Shown: positions 24,255 through 33,165, counted from the stretch's first letter. The stretch: DNA of 64,000 nt from Anaerotruncus sp. G3(2012) (GCF_000403395.2 NZ_KE159668.1:124001-188000); one strand, 5' to 3'. Program-made: numbers and translations. The notes: generated by a model not told the origin, from the letters alone.

Positions 24255-26209
24255 CGCTGCCCTCCCAATTCCTTTCCGTTTTTCTGGCTGGACGGGAGGT
24301 TCTTCCCGATCACGCCCTGAATCTGGACAAGATCGCGGGCCGACTGGGTGAGCGATGCAAGATCAGGGAACGAGCCAACCACATTGTCTGCCAGCCAGTC
24401 GATCCGGATGATTTCGTCCGGGGCCAGGCAGTTGTTGGGGTCTTTTTGTATCATGCCCGACTGCGAATAGAGTATCCCAGCAAACGGGTTGAAATCGCTG
24501 GTGGTGATCGTCCGGCGGAGCAGTTCGATCAGCCGCAGCGTGCCGATCGGGAGGGTGCGCGAGTAGAATACGTCGATCACCCCGGCGGACATCCCCCACC
24601 AATAGTTGATCGCGCGGGTGGAATTGGGGGATGCTTCCGATTTCCACGATCCATCCAGGATACTGCGGACAATCCGCTCATAAAAGATTCCCCACTGCCA
24701 GACTGGGAGCGCGAGACTGGTCAATTTATCGCCATCCACATGGCACAGTCCAAACTGCCGGGAAGGGTTCGGGGAACGGACCATATCCTGGTTGGAGATA
24801 ATGCTGATCCCCTTTTCCTGGAATGCCCGCTGGACGTCCCGCCCCTCGACGGTTGACCACTCCAGATAGACCTTTGCGCGCGGATTGACCATCTTTGCGC
24901 CGAGCGCGAAAGCGTTGATGTTCGCCCCCATCCCGTAGATGGGATAGTCGGCGATATAACCGATCTTCCCGTTTTCGGTGAGTGCGCCTGCGATCGCCCC
25001 GGTGAGGAATTTCGCCTCGTACATCCTTCCGTAGTAGGTGCGGATCGACGGATGGGCGAAGGTGAGCGAGCAGTTGAGGAACCGGATTTCCGGATGTTCG
25101 ACAGCCGCTTTCAGGGTTGCACCGATCAGGCGCGGCGTGGTGGTAAAGATTACCTGGCTTCCCGCGTCGATCGCCTCTGCGATCCGCTCGTCTGCGCCAA
25201 GGTCATTGGCGCGGTCAAAACAGCAGGTCTCCACCTGGCCGGGGAAGGCGTGTTCCAGATGAAGCCGCCCCATCTCATGGTTGTAGGTCCAGCCCGAATC
25301 ATCGGTGCTCTTGGCGTGGACGAATGAAATTTTGAGATGGGATTGTCCGGCCGACAGGAACAGCTTGTGCAGCAGGTTTTTCTGCGGCGTTTCAGCGGGC
25401 TGCATGGAGAGGTCGACAGGCTTCTGGTTTTCCAGCACGAGGAATTCATCCCAGACCTTTGCAATATTTGCTTTCAGCTCGTTCGGTGTGCTTTGCAGCA
25501 GGGCGGGATACCCGTAGATATCCAGATAGGTGAGCAGCGCGTCGCCGGTCGTGATTGGCAGCAGGTTGCCGTTTCGTGCCTCGTATGCCTTGGAAAAACT
25601 GATGTAGGCCGAACGGAACTGCCGTTTTTCGGTTTCGTCCCAGACATGCGATGCATCCAGTTCCAGTGCGGCAAGCAGGCTCTGGAAACATCCTTCCCGG
25701 CTGAACCAGAGATAATTGATGCCGGTATAGTGGTAAAACTCCAGAAATTCGTAGTAGATTTTGCTTTCGACTGAATCATTGGGTGTGGGCAGGATACGGG
25801 TCACGACTGCGGGGATCGACACCGCGTCAAAATATTTCAGTACGCTCACCCGTTTATGTCCCTCAAGCACATAGAACCGGTTCATGAACTCGTACGCCTT
25901 GATTGGATCGCGGATGCCCTCTTCCAGATGGGCGTCACAGAGGGCGCTCCATTTGGAGGCAAACTCGGAGTCCTCCTCGAGCAGGGGCATGAAATTGCGT
26001 GCGAAAGCGGTTTTCCGTCCGGCGGTCTTGGTGCCGAAAATCCGCTCGGTAGGCAGGTCCACCAGCCCCAGGCTGACCTCCCCGCGGGTTTGCGCGTTGA
26101 CAAGGATGTCGTCCAATACCTGCGGATAGGGGTAGACACCGCGCGAAACACAGCTGCGGTACTCTTTTTGTCCCAGACGCAGGGCTTTTTTATAATCTTC
26201 CAATGCCAT
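24251..26209 (-). CDS. ParB-like/BMP-domain fusion protein (soluble)
   Basis: A 652-residue protein with no signal peptide or lipobox. The N-terminal third contains FYVLEGHKRVSVLKYF (about residues 112-127), like the GHxR motif of ParB-type domains. From about residue 291 (HLKISFVHAKSTDDSGWTYN) to ~560 it matches the BMP/PnrA binding-protein fold, normally an exported nucleoside-binding lipoprotein. A cytoplasmic location suggests ligand sensing rather than import. GAGGAGGG precedes the ATG at 26209. It is coupled to the metallophosphoesterase. Confidence 0.8.
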   Translation of the reverse strand: MALEDYKKALRLGQKEYRSCVSRGVYPYPQVLDDILVNAQTRGEVSLGLVDLPTERIFGTKTAGRKTAFARNFMPLLEEDSEFASKWSALCDAHLEEGIRDPIKAYEFMNRFYVLEGHKRVSVLKYFDAVSIPAVVTRILPTPNDSVESKIYYEFLEFYHYTGINYLWFSREGCFQSLLAALELDASHVWDETEKRQFRSAYISFSKAYEARNGNLLPITTGDALLTYLDIYGYPALLQSTPNELKANIAKVWDEFLVLENQKPVDLSMQPAETPQKNLLHKLFLSAGQSHLKISFVHAKSTDDSGWTYNHEMGRLHLEHAFPGQVETCCFDRANDLGADERIAEAIDAGSQVIFTTTPRLIGATLKAAVEHPEIRFLNCSLTFAHPSIRTYYGRMYEAKFLTGAIAGALTENGKIGYIADYPIYGMGANINAFALGAKMVNPRAKVYLEWSTVEGRDVQRAFQEKGISIISNQDMVRSPNPSRQFGLCHVDGDKLTSLALPVWQWGIFYERIVRSILDGSWKSEASPNSTRAINYWWGMSAGVIDVFYSRTLPIGTLRLIELLRRTITTSDFNPFAGILYSQSGMIQKDPNNCLAPDEIIRIDWLADNVVGSFPDLASLTQSARDLVQIQGVIGKNLPSSQKNGKELGGQR

Positions 26210-26224
26210 AAGTGTTCCCTCCTC

Positions 26225-26285
26225 AATCATTCGAGGGCTCCGCCCCTCGACCCCGCCACCTTTGAAAAGGTGGACGAAACTTTTA
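26225..26285. repeat. Dispersed repeat, copy A
   Basis: GAGGGCTCCGCCCCTCGACCC, a short hairpin CCACCTTTGAAAAGGTGG, then GAAACTTTT. It matches the 3' part of the copy at 56.5 kb. Confidence 0.6.
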
Positions 26286-26448
26286 GAACCTGTATTCATC
26301 ATCAGGGGATGCCAGATAAACAAGGGATTTTGCTGCCCTGCAAGGAGAAAAAACGCAGACAATACCTTTGTGTATTGCAAGGTTTTTAACGCAGCAAGCC
26401 GGCAAAAGGCCCGATCAGACGGCATCGAATGGTGATGAATAAGAGTCC
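26286..26448. mobile_element. MITE-like element, copy 1
   Basis: A 163-bp non-coding element similar along its full length to 43249-43411. The left end GAACCTGTATTCATCA and right end TGATGAATAAGAGTCC are imperfect inverted repeats. TTA flanks the left end; the right flank has decayed. It lies upstream of the BMP-domain gene. Confidence 0.75.
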
Positions 26449-26514
26449 TTCATTCAGAAAAAGAAAGTTTTTTTGGATTTTTTTACTGCTGCCGCACTGT
26501 GAGCCGCTTAGAAT

Positions 26515-26940
26515 CTAACGATTTGCTTGAAAGTCCAAATACTCTTGTGCGCTTTCTTTGATGCCTTTATCTACATCTGCCCTTCCGGTGATTTCTTTCA
26601 AAATATCCATAAATTCCTCTGTACGGGCCCCGGCATTGATGCACCTGTTCAGCATCCAAACGGTTGTACTCGTTGGGGTTCTTTTTACGGATGCGGCAAG
26701 GGCGTTTTCGTATTCCCCATCGAATTGTTCGATAAAATGCACAATTGCACCAGGATCGCCAAAATAGGCTACAGGATGTCGTTCGAACAGCTGTAATAAT
26801 GGCTCAACTGCTTCCGATTGATAGCCCGCATTCGTAATAGCGTCTATACTGTCATACATTATAAGTGTATCGGCCTCATCATATTCGTCAATAGATGCCT
26901 CAATCTTTGCAATCTCCTGCTCTAAAATTTCCATATCCAT
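26515..26940 (-). CDS. Small acidic protein, possibly immunity-like
   Basis: A 141-residue acidic soluble protein that looks mostly alpha-helical (IVHFIEQFDGEYENALAAS, TTVWMLNRCINA). The pattern reminds me of small immunity-type or HEAT-like proteins next to polymorphic toxins, but no toxin is nearby and I cannot name a family. Codons are AT-rich compared with neighbours, which suggests transfer. GAAGGATGA precedes the ATG at 26940. Confidence 0.6.
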   Translation of the reverse strand: MDMEILEQEIAKIEASIDEYDEADTLIMYDSIDAITNAGYQSEAVEPLLQLFERHPVAYFGDPGAIVHFIEQFDGEYENALAASVKRTPTSTTVWMLNRCINAGARTEEFMDILKEITGRADVDKGIKESAQEYLDFQANR

Positions 26941-27129
26941 TCATCCTTCGTAAATCCCGATTTGTCGAATTGGTATGAGCAAAGTATATCACTATCAAAA
27001 ATCATCCGTCAGCTATTGCAAGATAGAGGTTTGTTAAAACGACCTTTCTACATTACAGTTCAGTATAACCAGTATAATATAAGAGCGGCATGAGAGCAAG
27101 GCAAAAACAAAAAAAGGATGGGTAAAAAA
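26941..27129. other. AT-rich intergenic stretch
   Basis: No ORF, RNA or repeat seen. It probably contains the promoter of the small acidic protein. Confidence 0.5.
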
Positions 27130-27170
27130 AGAAAAAGGACCGGCTGACACAAAGGAACAGCCGATCCGGA
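27130..27170 (-). terminator. Terminator of gltS
   Basis: On the minus strand GGATCGGCTG and CAGCCGGTCC pair, followed by a T-rich run. Confidence 0.8.
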
Positions 27171-27183
27171 AGGGGGGACAAGG

Positions 27184-28386
27184 TTAGTGCAGGACGTTGA
27201 TAAAGATGGTCAGGATGCCGGAGTTGAAGAAGTCGATAAACAGGCTTCCGACCAGTGGGACGATAAAGAACGCTTTGGGTGCAGGGCCAAACTTCGAGGA
27301 GACCGACTGCATATTTGCCATTGCGTTGGGGGTTGCGCCCATACCGAATCCGCAGTTTGCGGCAGCGAGGACAGCAGCCTCATAATCGCGCCCCATCACG
27401 TTAAAGGTGACAAAGGTTGCATAAACAGCCATGAGGAGTGTCTGTGCGAGCAGCATTACGACGAGCGGAAGTGCCAGCGCCGCCAGCTCCCAGAGCCGCA
27501 GGGACATCAACGCCATTGCGAGGAATACCGACAGGCCAACCGAGCCGCAAACCTCGATTTCACGTTCGGGGAGGCTCATTTTTTTCAGGTCGCAGACATT
27601 GCGGATCAGCGCACCGATCAGCATTGCACCGATATAGGTCGGGAAGGTGAGATTGATGCTTTTAAAGAAGTTATAGACGATCGAACCGATGCCCATCGCG
27701 ATAAAGAGGATCGCGATTGCATTCATAAACCGGTCGGTATCTACCTCATGGACTTCCGGAAGAACCTCTTCCAGAACGGTTTCCTCCTGCTCGGAATACT
27801 GGTTGCAAACCGGTTTCAGGCCGCGCTTGACGATCAGTCGGTTGGCGATCGGGCCGCCGATCAGGCTGCCACCGATCAGCCCAAAGGTGGCGGAAGCGAT
27901 TGCGACAGTGTTTGCGCCCAGCACACCCAGATCGTTTTCAAACAGCGGTCCAAACGAACCGGCAGTGCCGTGTCCGCCGACCATCGGGATCGAGCCGGTG
28001 CAGAGGCCAAGCAGTGGATCAAGATTGAACACACCTGCCAGCAGGACAGCCAGCACATTCTGGAGCACAACCAGCACGATGGCAACCGCCAGGAAGATGA
28101 ACACCTGGACACCGCCTTTTTTCAGCAGGCGGAAGCTCGCGGTGAAACCGATGCTGCAGAAGAATACGGTCATAAAGACACTCTGCAGGGTGTCGGTCAG
28201 GTTGAGGACGAGCACACCGCTCGTCCTCAGCCCGAGGTTGATCAGAGCGAAGATCAGCCCGCCGATGACCGGAGCGGGGATACAGAACTTGCTGAAAAAA
28301 GATACATTTTTCCTTATGTAGCATCCCAGGAAATAAAAGATAACGGCCAGTGCTACGGTTTGATACATGTCAAGCGATAATTCCAT
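27184..28386 (-). CDS. gltS: Na+/glutamate symporter
   Basis: A 400-residue ESS-family glutamate:Na+ symporter with about 10 or more membrane segments. The glycine-rich GSIPMVGGHGTAGSFGP and ANCGFGMGATPNAMANM are the paired re-entrant-loop motifs of the family. GGAGGAGA precedes the ATG at 28386; the longer frame to 28404 lacks a better site. It imports glutamate using sodium. It is monocistronic with an AT-rich upstream region. Confidence 0.92.
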   Translation of the reverse strand: MELSLDMYQTVALAVIFYFLGCYIRKNVSFFSKFCIPAPVIGGLIFALINLGLRTSGVLVLNLTDTLQSVFMTVFFCSIGFTASFRLLKKGGVQVFIFLAVAIVLVVLQNVLAVLLAGVFNLDPLLGLCTGSIPMVGGHGTAGSFGPLFENDLGVLGANTVAIASATFGLIGGSLIGGPIANRLIVKRGLKPVCNQYSEQEETVLEEVLPEVHEVDTDRFMNAIAILFIAMGIGSIVYNFFKSINLTFPTYIGAMLIGALIRNVCDLKKMSLPEREIEVCGSVGLSVFLAMALMSLRLWELAALALPLVVMLLAQTLLMAVYATFVTFNVMGRDYEAAVLAAANCGFGMGATPNAMANMQSVSSKFGPAPKAFFIVPLVGSLFIDFFNSGILTIFINVLH

Positions 28387-28584
28387 ACATTCTCCTCCAC
28401 ACATCTTAGATTTTGGATTTGTTTCTATTTTATGAATAAGTTACATAGAATCTCAAAAAAAATCAAAAATTTTGTGGAAAAAGAAAGGGTTTGTAACAAT
28501 CGACAAATTTCGATTTTTTAAATTGTTAAAAACGTATCATAGTTTTTGTATAATTATAATAAAAAATTGCAAAATGTAAAAAAC
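28387..28584. other. AT-rich promoter region of gltS
   Basis: Very AT-rich, with several promoter-like hexamers on the minus strand that I could not rank. No ORF or RNA structure seen. Confidence 0.4.
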
Positions 28585-28632
28585 ATACGCCGGGCTGGAT
28601 AGGAAATACATCAGCCCGGCGTATACTTTTCA
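28585..28632 (-). terminator. Terminator of the PBP gene
   Basis: ATACGCCGGGCTG pairs with CAGCCCGGCGTAT; the minus strand continues into T6. Confidence 0.88.
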
Positions 28633-28633
28633 T

Positions 28634-30904
28634 TTAGTCATCGTTGTCAATAATGTTGAGTCCGCTCCGGGTTTTGCGTCGATTGGGGCGCTTGACAGTG
28701 GAGCGGTCTTCGTCATCCAGATTGATCGAGCTGCTCCCATGCATCGCATTGCAGGGGCCGCCGTCATAGGACTTTTTGTACCAGCCGGTCGCCACGGTCG
28801 TGCATTCGCCTCCCGCGATACCGCCGCTCTCGACACAATAGGTTTTTTCCTCAACCAGGTCGGAAATCGGGAAATCTTTTGGTTCGAGGTTCTGATGGAG
28901 CGGCTCCATCAGCTGGCGGTAGATAATCGGCGGCGGGTAACTGTAGTAGGTGATCCGCTCGGGAGTATCGAAGCCGAGCCAGACCGCAGTAACATAATAA
29001 GGGGTAACGCCCATGAACCACTGGTCGCGGTCATCGTCGGTGGTACCGGTCTTGCCTGCAACCGGGATGCCCTGCACCTGCTGGAAGCGGGCGGTCGTAC
29101 CGGTTCCGTACGGGCCTCCGGTGACCCGCTGCATCAGCTTGTTAATGATGGTCGAAGTTTCCTCCGAGATCACCCGGCGCGGGGTGGTGTCCTTCTCAAG
29201 GATCAGGTCACCGGTCGCATCGAGCACCTGCGTATAGGAATATGGCTTGGTGAAATAGCCGCCGTTGGCGAAAATCTGGTAAGCGCCCGCCATTTCCAGT
29301 GGAGAAACGCCGTTGGTCAGGCCGCCGAGCGCCATCGGGAAGAGATCCACGTCCGAAAAGACCACGCCATTCGAGACATACCGGTCCACGAGAGAGTCCA
29401 TTCCGAGCTTGTCGTGCAGGAAATCGAACACCTTGCGCGGGGTGACCAGCTCAACCAGTTTGACCGGGATGGTGTTGGTAGAACGCTGGATCGCCTCATC
29501 AATCGTGATCGGGCCGAGATAGGTGCGGTAGTGGTTGACCGGCCAGCCCACCAGATTTTTCAGGCTTTCCTCGTCATTTTCCTCCTCGCCGCCCGCGGCC
29601 TTGGCACTGGATTTCACCGGGGTATCGTCCAGCTTGGTCGACCAGGTGACAATGTCGTTTTCAATCGCCTGCAGATAGGCGGCAATCGGCTTGATCGACG
29701 AACCGCACTGGCGGGTCATTCCGGTTGCGCGGTTAAATTCGCGCATACCCTTCTTTTCGCCGATGCCGCCCGCCATGGCAAGCACCTTGCCGTTCGGGTC
29801 AGTGATGACGCAGGCAGACTGCGGATAGGTCGCATTGCCCACTGCGGGGAAGTTGGCGGCATCGCTGTAATACTGGGTGACCCAGTCCTGCATCTGGGTG
29901 TCGATGGTGGTATAGATGCGCAGGCCGCCGCCATTGACCATCTGCTGGGCGGTTTCATAGGTGTAGCCATACTCGTTCATCAGGTCGTCGATGACCTCTT
30001 CGATCACATGGTCCACAAAATAGCTGTAGACCGGCGAAACCTGCGCCTGTGCGACCTCGGTATGGAACACCAGTTCTTCGTTGATTGCGTCTTCATACTC
30101 CTTCTGGGTGATCCGCCCCTGGTCGAGCATCTCCCAGAGGATGTCCTCCTGACGATCCTTGTTGTGCTCCGGATAGAGCAGAGGATTATAATAGGTAGGG
30201 TAGTTGGTAATCGCGATGATCGACGCACACTCAGCGAGCGAAAGGTCCGAAAGGTCCTTGGCGAAATAGGTGTTTGCCGCCGCTTTGGCGCCGTAGGCGT
30301 GATTGGAGAAAAACACCACATTGAGATAGGCGGTGACAATCTGCTCCTTGGAATAGTGCTGCTCGAGCTTGAGGGCGCGGAAAATCTCCTGCACCTTGCG
30401 CTCGATGCGGTAGTCATCATCGCCGGTGATATTTTTAATCAGCTGCTGGGTGATAGTCGAGCCACCGAACGAGGCGCGTGAGGGAAGGAACAGGTTGACG
30501 GTCGCGCCAATCGTACGTTTCCAGTCAACGCCGTGATGTTCCCAGAACCGTTTGTCCTCGATCGCAACCAGCGCGTCCACCATATGTTTTGGGATCTCTG
30601 AGTAATCTTTGATCGGGATGCGGTTTTCTGCGGTTTGGAGCTGCTGTAGTTCCTTGGGCAAACCGGTTTCAGGGTCGATCTCGTCTCCCGCATAGATAAT
30701 AGAGGTGTATTTCATCGTCACATCATCCAGCGTGATCTGCTCATCCGCGTTGATATAGCGCAGGATGTAGACGGTCAGCACCGATGCAACAATACAGCCA
30801 GTAATAATCATGACCATAATCAACGCAGCGATAAACCGGAAAAAGTTCCCGAACGCTGCGGCAACGATACTGCCGGCCGAACGTCGTTTTTTGTGAGCAC
30901 TCAT
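28634..30904 (-). CDS. Class A penicillin-binding protein 1A
   Basis: A 756-residue bifunctional peptidoglycan synthase. A short cytoplasmic tail and one membrane anchor (about residues 22-48) precede the GT51 glycosyltransferase with EDKRFWEHHGVDW, GGSTITQQLIKN and a KLEQHYSKEQIVTAYLN region. The transpeptidase domain shows SSIK (SxxK), STN and KTGTT. Penicillin sensitivity would be expected. It ends with a charged, Arg-rich tail. GGAGGAGA precedes the ATG. It is monocistronic with its own terminator. Confidence 0.95.
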   Translation of the reverse strand: MSAHKKRRSAGSIVAAAFGNFFRFIAALIMVMIITGCIVASVLTVYILRYINADEQITLDDVTMKYTSIIYAGDEIDPETGLPKELQQLQTAENRIPIKDYSEIPKHMVDALVAIEDKRFWEHHGVDWKRTIGATVNLFLPSRASFGGSTITQQLIKNITGDDDYRIERKVQEIFRALKLEQHYSKEQIVTAYLNVVFFSNHAYGAKAAANTYFAKDLSDLSLAECASIIAITNYPTYYNPLLYPEHNKDRQEDILWEMLDQGRITQKEYEDAINEELVFHTEVAQAQVSPVYSYFVDHVIEEVIDDLMNEYGYTYETAQQMVNGGGLRIYTTIDTQMQDWVTQYYSDAANFPAVGNATYPQSACVITDPNGKVLAMAGGIGEKKGMREFNRATGMTRQCGSSIKPIAAYLQAIENDIVTWSTKLDDTPVKSSAKAAGGEEENDEESLKNLVGWPVNHYRTYLGPITIDEAIQRSTNTIPVKLVELVTPRKVFDFLHDKLGMDSLVDRYVSNGVVFSDVDLFPMALGGLTNGVSPLEMAGAYQIFANGGYFTKPYSYTQVLDATGDLILEKDTTPRRVISEETSTIINKLMQRVTGGPYGTGTTARFQQVQGIPVAGKTGTTDDDRDQWFMGVTPYYVTAVWLGFDTPERITYYSYPPPIIYRQLMEPLHQNLEPKDFPISDLVEEKTYCVESGGIAGGECTTVATGWYKKSYDGGPCNAMHGSSSINLDDEDRSTVKRPNRRKTRSGLNIIDNDD

Positions 30905-31262
30905 CGGTAAGGAATCTCCTCCTGTCCAAAAGGCTGGGGTCTTTAATAACCATTATAGTATAACATACTTCCATGATAAAGTGTTACCATTTTTTAAACG
31001 AAATTTCGGGGAAATGCCCATATTATAATGGAAAAGTTGCCCGGTTGTATATTTCATCCAAACCTCGTCAAAAATAGGTTCAGCCGCTGTATCGTGAAAG
31101 CGGTTAGGCGGCTTCTGCCAGTTTCAAAGAGGAGCAGGTTGTTTTCCAGCAACAAGTGTTTCCCCGCATGTTATAGGATGCCTATGGGATATGTAATGCG
31201 GGACAGCGCTGCCACAGGCTTCCAAAGAGTGTTCGGATTCTATGATAGATGAGGTGTTCCCC
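30905..31262. other. Intergenic stretch between PBP and BofC-like gene
   Basis: AT-rich near the PBP start. An open frame at 31028-31252 has no ribosome site and unusual composition, so I do not call it. A promoter for the BofC-like gene is expected but not clear; sporulation sigma factors may be involved. Confidence 0.4.
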
Positions 31263-31601
31263 ATGAGAAATGCAATATTACTTACCCTGATCGGCGTGGT
31301 GCTGGTCTCGATCATCACGATTGCGGCGGCGCATGCATCCCCGGTGGAAGCCCCGCCCGAGCTGGCCGCCTCCAGCGAACCACGGCCTCCTGCCCATAGG
31401 GATACCTCCGGTTACCCATATCTGCTGCGCACCTATGATGGAAAACTCGCAGTCTTTACGGATGATCTGGTCGAGCCGGACCTTGTGTTTGATGTTTATG
31501 TGCAGTCGCTCCCTGAATATGATCGGAAAGAACTGGAGCGGGGGGTCCGGGTGGAGAATTACCAGAAGCTTACCGCCTTAATTGAGGACTATATCAGCTG
31601 A
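31263..31601 (+). CDS. BofC-like C-terminal domain protein
   Basis: A 112-residue protein with an N-terminal signal or anchor (about residues 3-25, ending AHA). The C-terminal region YLLRTYDGKLAVF, VYVQSLPEYDR and KLTALIEDYIS resembles the BofC C-terminal domain, which in Bacillus takes part in forespore-to-mother-cell signalling. It is shorter than BofC because the N-terminal domain is missing. The ATG at 31263 is preferred, with GAGGTG 8 nt upstream. No operon partner. Confidence 0.75.
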   Translation: MRNAILLTLIGVVLVSIITIAAAHASPVEAPPELAASSEPRPPAHRDTSGYPYLLRTYDGKLAVFTDDLVEPDLVFDVYVQSLPEYDRKELERGVRVENYQKLTALIEDYIS

Positions 31602-31632
31602 AAAGGCGGGAATGCTCCTACGCGGATAGCTT

Positions 31633-31692
31633 GTTACCGGTTTGTTATTTTTGGCTCGCAACTGTTACCGTTTTGTAACCACTTTGTAACCG
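31633..31692. repeat. TTACCG/TTTGTAACCG short repeats
   Basis: GTTACCGGTTTGTTA, then GTTACCGTTTTGTAACC, then ACTTTGTAACCG within 60 bp, in direct and inverted arrangement. It may be a regulatory array for the following short transcript. Confidence 0.45.
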
Positions 31693-31713
31693 AAAAAGGA
31701 GGATTTCAGAGGC

Positions 31714-31803
31714 GTGACAGGATATAATGTAATCAAGGTTAAGGGCTACGGTAAACGGCCCGAAACCCTCCTGAAAAATCAGTTTCAAAATCGTAGGGTC
31801 TGA
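31714..31803 (+). CDS. Possible 29-residue small protein
   Basis: A GTG-started ORF, basic (VTGYNVIKVKGYGKRPE at its start), with AAAGGAGG about 13 nt upstream, slightly long spacing. It is followed by a strong terminator, so a short transcript exists or a small RNA is encoded. The coding call is tentative. Confidence 0.35.
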   Translation: MTGYNVIKVKGYGKRPETLLKNQFQNRRV

Positions 31804-31828
31804 TCAGCCTTGCAACACTCAACACAAT

Positions 31829-31859
31829 AAAAAGCGGTTGTGCCAGCAACCGCTTTTTT
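31829..31859 (+). terminator. Terminator of the short transcript
   Basis: AAAGCGGTTG and CAACCGCTTT pair around TGCCAG, followed by T6. Confidence 0.88.
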
Positions 31860-31886
31860 GCTGCCCAAATTCCCAAAAAGAGTTGT

Positions 31887-31927
31887 AAAACGCCCGCAGG
31901 ATGGATGAAATCAGCGGGCGTTTTGTT
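31887..31927. terminator. Second terminator, downstream of coaX
   Basis: AAAACGCCCGC and GCGGGCGTTTT pair and work on both strands. It probably ends the minus-strand coaX transcript. Confidence 0.8.
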
Positions 31928-32037
31928 GTTTTTGGCTGAATTTATACAAACAGGAATATTTGTTAAACAAATAAAGCGCCTTCGGAAGGCTAGGGCCATA
32001 GCTCCCACAATGGTATCCATTTGCGTTAAAACAGTTG

Positions 32038-32829
32038 TTAGGGGGCCATCCGCCCCTGTTTTTTCTGGTAGGATTCATAGAGGAGATAAAGCCCGTCGAG
32101 CATGAGCGACCGGTCGATCGCGAGGAAGATGTCGGTTTCGTCCCCGACCAGTTTGGCAAGCCCGCCGGTGGCGACGACCCGCACGTCACCGCCCATCTCA
32201 CGTTTCATCAGGCTGACAATGTTGCGGACCGCCCCGACATATCCGTTGACCGCCCCGGACTGGAGGCTGGTGACGGTATTGCGCCCGATCACCGACGCGG
32301 GGCGCACCAGTTCGACCCGCGGGAGCTTGGCCGCTTTGGTGAAGAGCGCGTCCATCGAGATTTTGATGCCCGGATAGATGGCGCCGCCGAGGTACTCCCC
32401 CGCAGGACCGATTGCATCAAAGGTGGTAGCGGTGCCGAAATCGACCACGATCAACGGTCCGCCATACTTTTTATATGCAGCGATCGCAGCGACCAGACGG
32501 TCGGCGCCCACATCCCGCGGATTGTCGTAGCAGTTCACAATGTCAAAGGGGAGGTTGTCCCCCACGATCAGCGGTACCTTATTATAAAAGTATTTTTTGA
32601 CTGCGTTGGTGATCGAGTACATCACCTGGGGCACGACCGAAGCGATCACAATGTCGCTGATGTCCCGGCGGTCGAGGCTGTTCTCCTGAAAGAACTGGCT
32701 GGTAAACAGCCCAATCTCATCCGAAGTGATGTCGCGGTTGGTGACCAGGCGGAACGAAGCAATGATCTCATTCCCACTGAAGACCCCAAATTCCATATTG
32801 GTGTTGCCGATGTCGATTGCGAGCAGCAT
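32038..32829 (-). CDS. coaX: Type III pantothenate kinase
   Basis: A 263-residue ASKHA-fold kinase for the first step of coenzyme A synthesis. DIGNTN at the N-terminus is the phosphate loop, DVGADRLV carries the catalytic aspartate region, and DFGTATTFD is the second phosphate motif. Length and motif order are typical. It stands alone on the minus strand between two terminators and tRNA-Thr. Confidence 0.95.
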   Translation of the reverse strand: MLLAIDIGNTNMEFGVFSGNEIIASFRLVTNRDITSDEIGLFTSQFFQENSLDRRDISDIVIASVVPQVMYSITNAVKKYFYNKVPLIVGDNLPFDIVNCYDNPRDVGADRLVAAIAAYKKYGGPLIVVDFGTATTFDAIGPAGEYLGGAIYPGIKISMDALFTKAAKLPRVELVRPASVIGRNTVTSLQSGAVNGYVGAVRNIVSLMKREMGGDVRVVATGGLAKLVGDETDIFLAIDRSLMLDGLYLLYESYQKKQGRMAP

Positions 32830-33044
32830 AGCGCTACCTCCATAAGGATTTGATAGGATAGAAGTGGCTCCAAAACCGCATAGGAATTTGAAACCGTTTG
32901 GTCATAAGGCTTATTTTATAGCGTATCCCCCTGCCCGTCAATAGGAATCGGTATAATTTTTGTGAAATTTTGGAGGGAGGCAAAAAGAGAGATGCTGTGA
33001 AGAGACGGTTTTTTTGGATCCGGGAGAATTTTGCCGAAAAGATA

Positions 33045-33073
33045 TTGACGTCCGGCAGCGAAACTGCTATACT
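33045..33073 (+). promoter_or_regulatory. Promoter of tRNA-Thr
   Basis: TTGACG (33045-33050), 17-bp spacer, TATACT (33068-33073). Confidence 0.8.
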
Positions 33074-33088
33074 AAATAGGCGTTCTTT

Positions 33089-33164
33089 GCTAGTGTAGCA
33101 CAGTCGGTAGTGCAGCGCATTCGTAATGCGCAGGTCGCCTGTTCGAGCCAGGTCACTAGCTCCA
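33089..33164 (+). tRNA. tRNA-Thr (anticodon CGT)
   Basis: A 76-nt cloverleaf. The acceptor GCTAGTG pairs with CACTAGC, the anticodon stem GCGCA/TGCGC holds loop TTCGTAA, the T arm contains TTCGAGC, and CCA is encoded. Anticodon CGT reads ACG. Confidence 0.95.
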
Positions 33165-33165
33165 A

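Noticed and set aside
27187-28380. Long plus-strand open frame opposite gltS
   Set aside because: Very rich in Asp, Gln, His and Arg with no ribosome site; it is the antisense shadow of gltS, whose minus-strand protein has clear motifs.
28739-30481. 580-codon plus-strand frame opposite the PBP gene
   Set aside because: Antisense of a gene with intact GT51 and transpeptidase motifs; no ribosome site and no recognisable protein.
31028-31252. 74-codon ORF upstream of the BofC-like gene
   Set aside because: No ribosome site, basic and Cys/Phe-rich composition, and it ends just before the well-supported BofC-like start.
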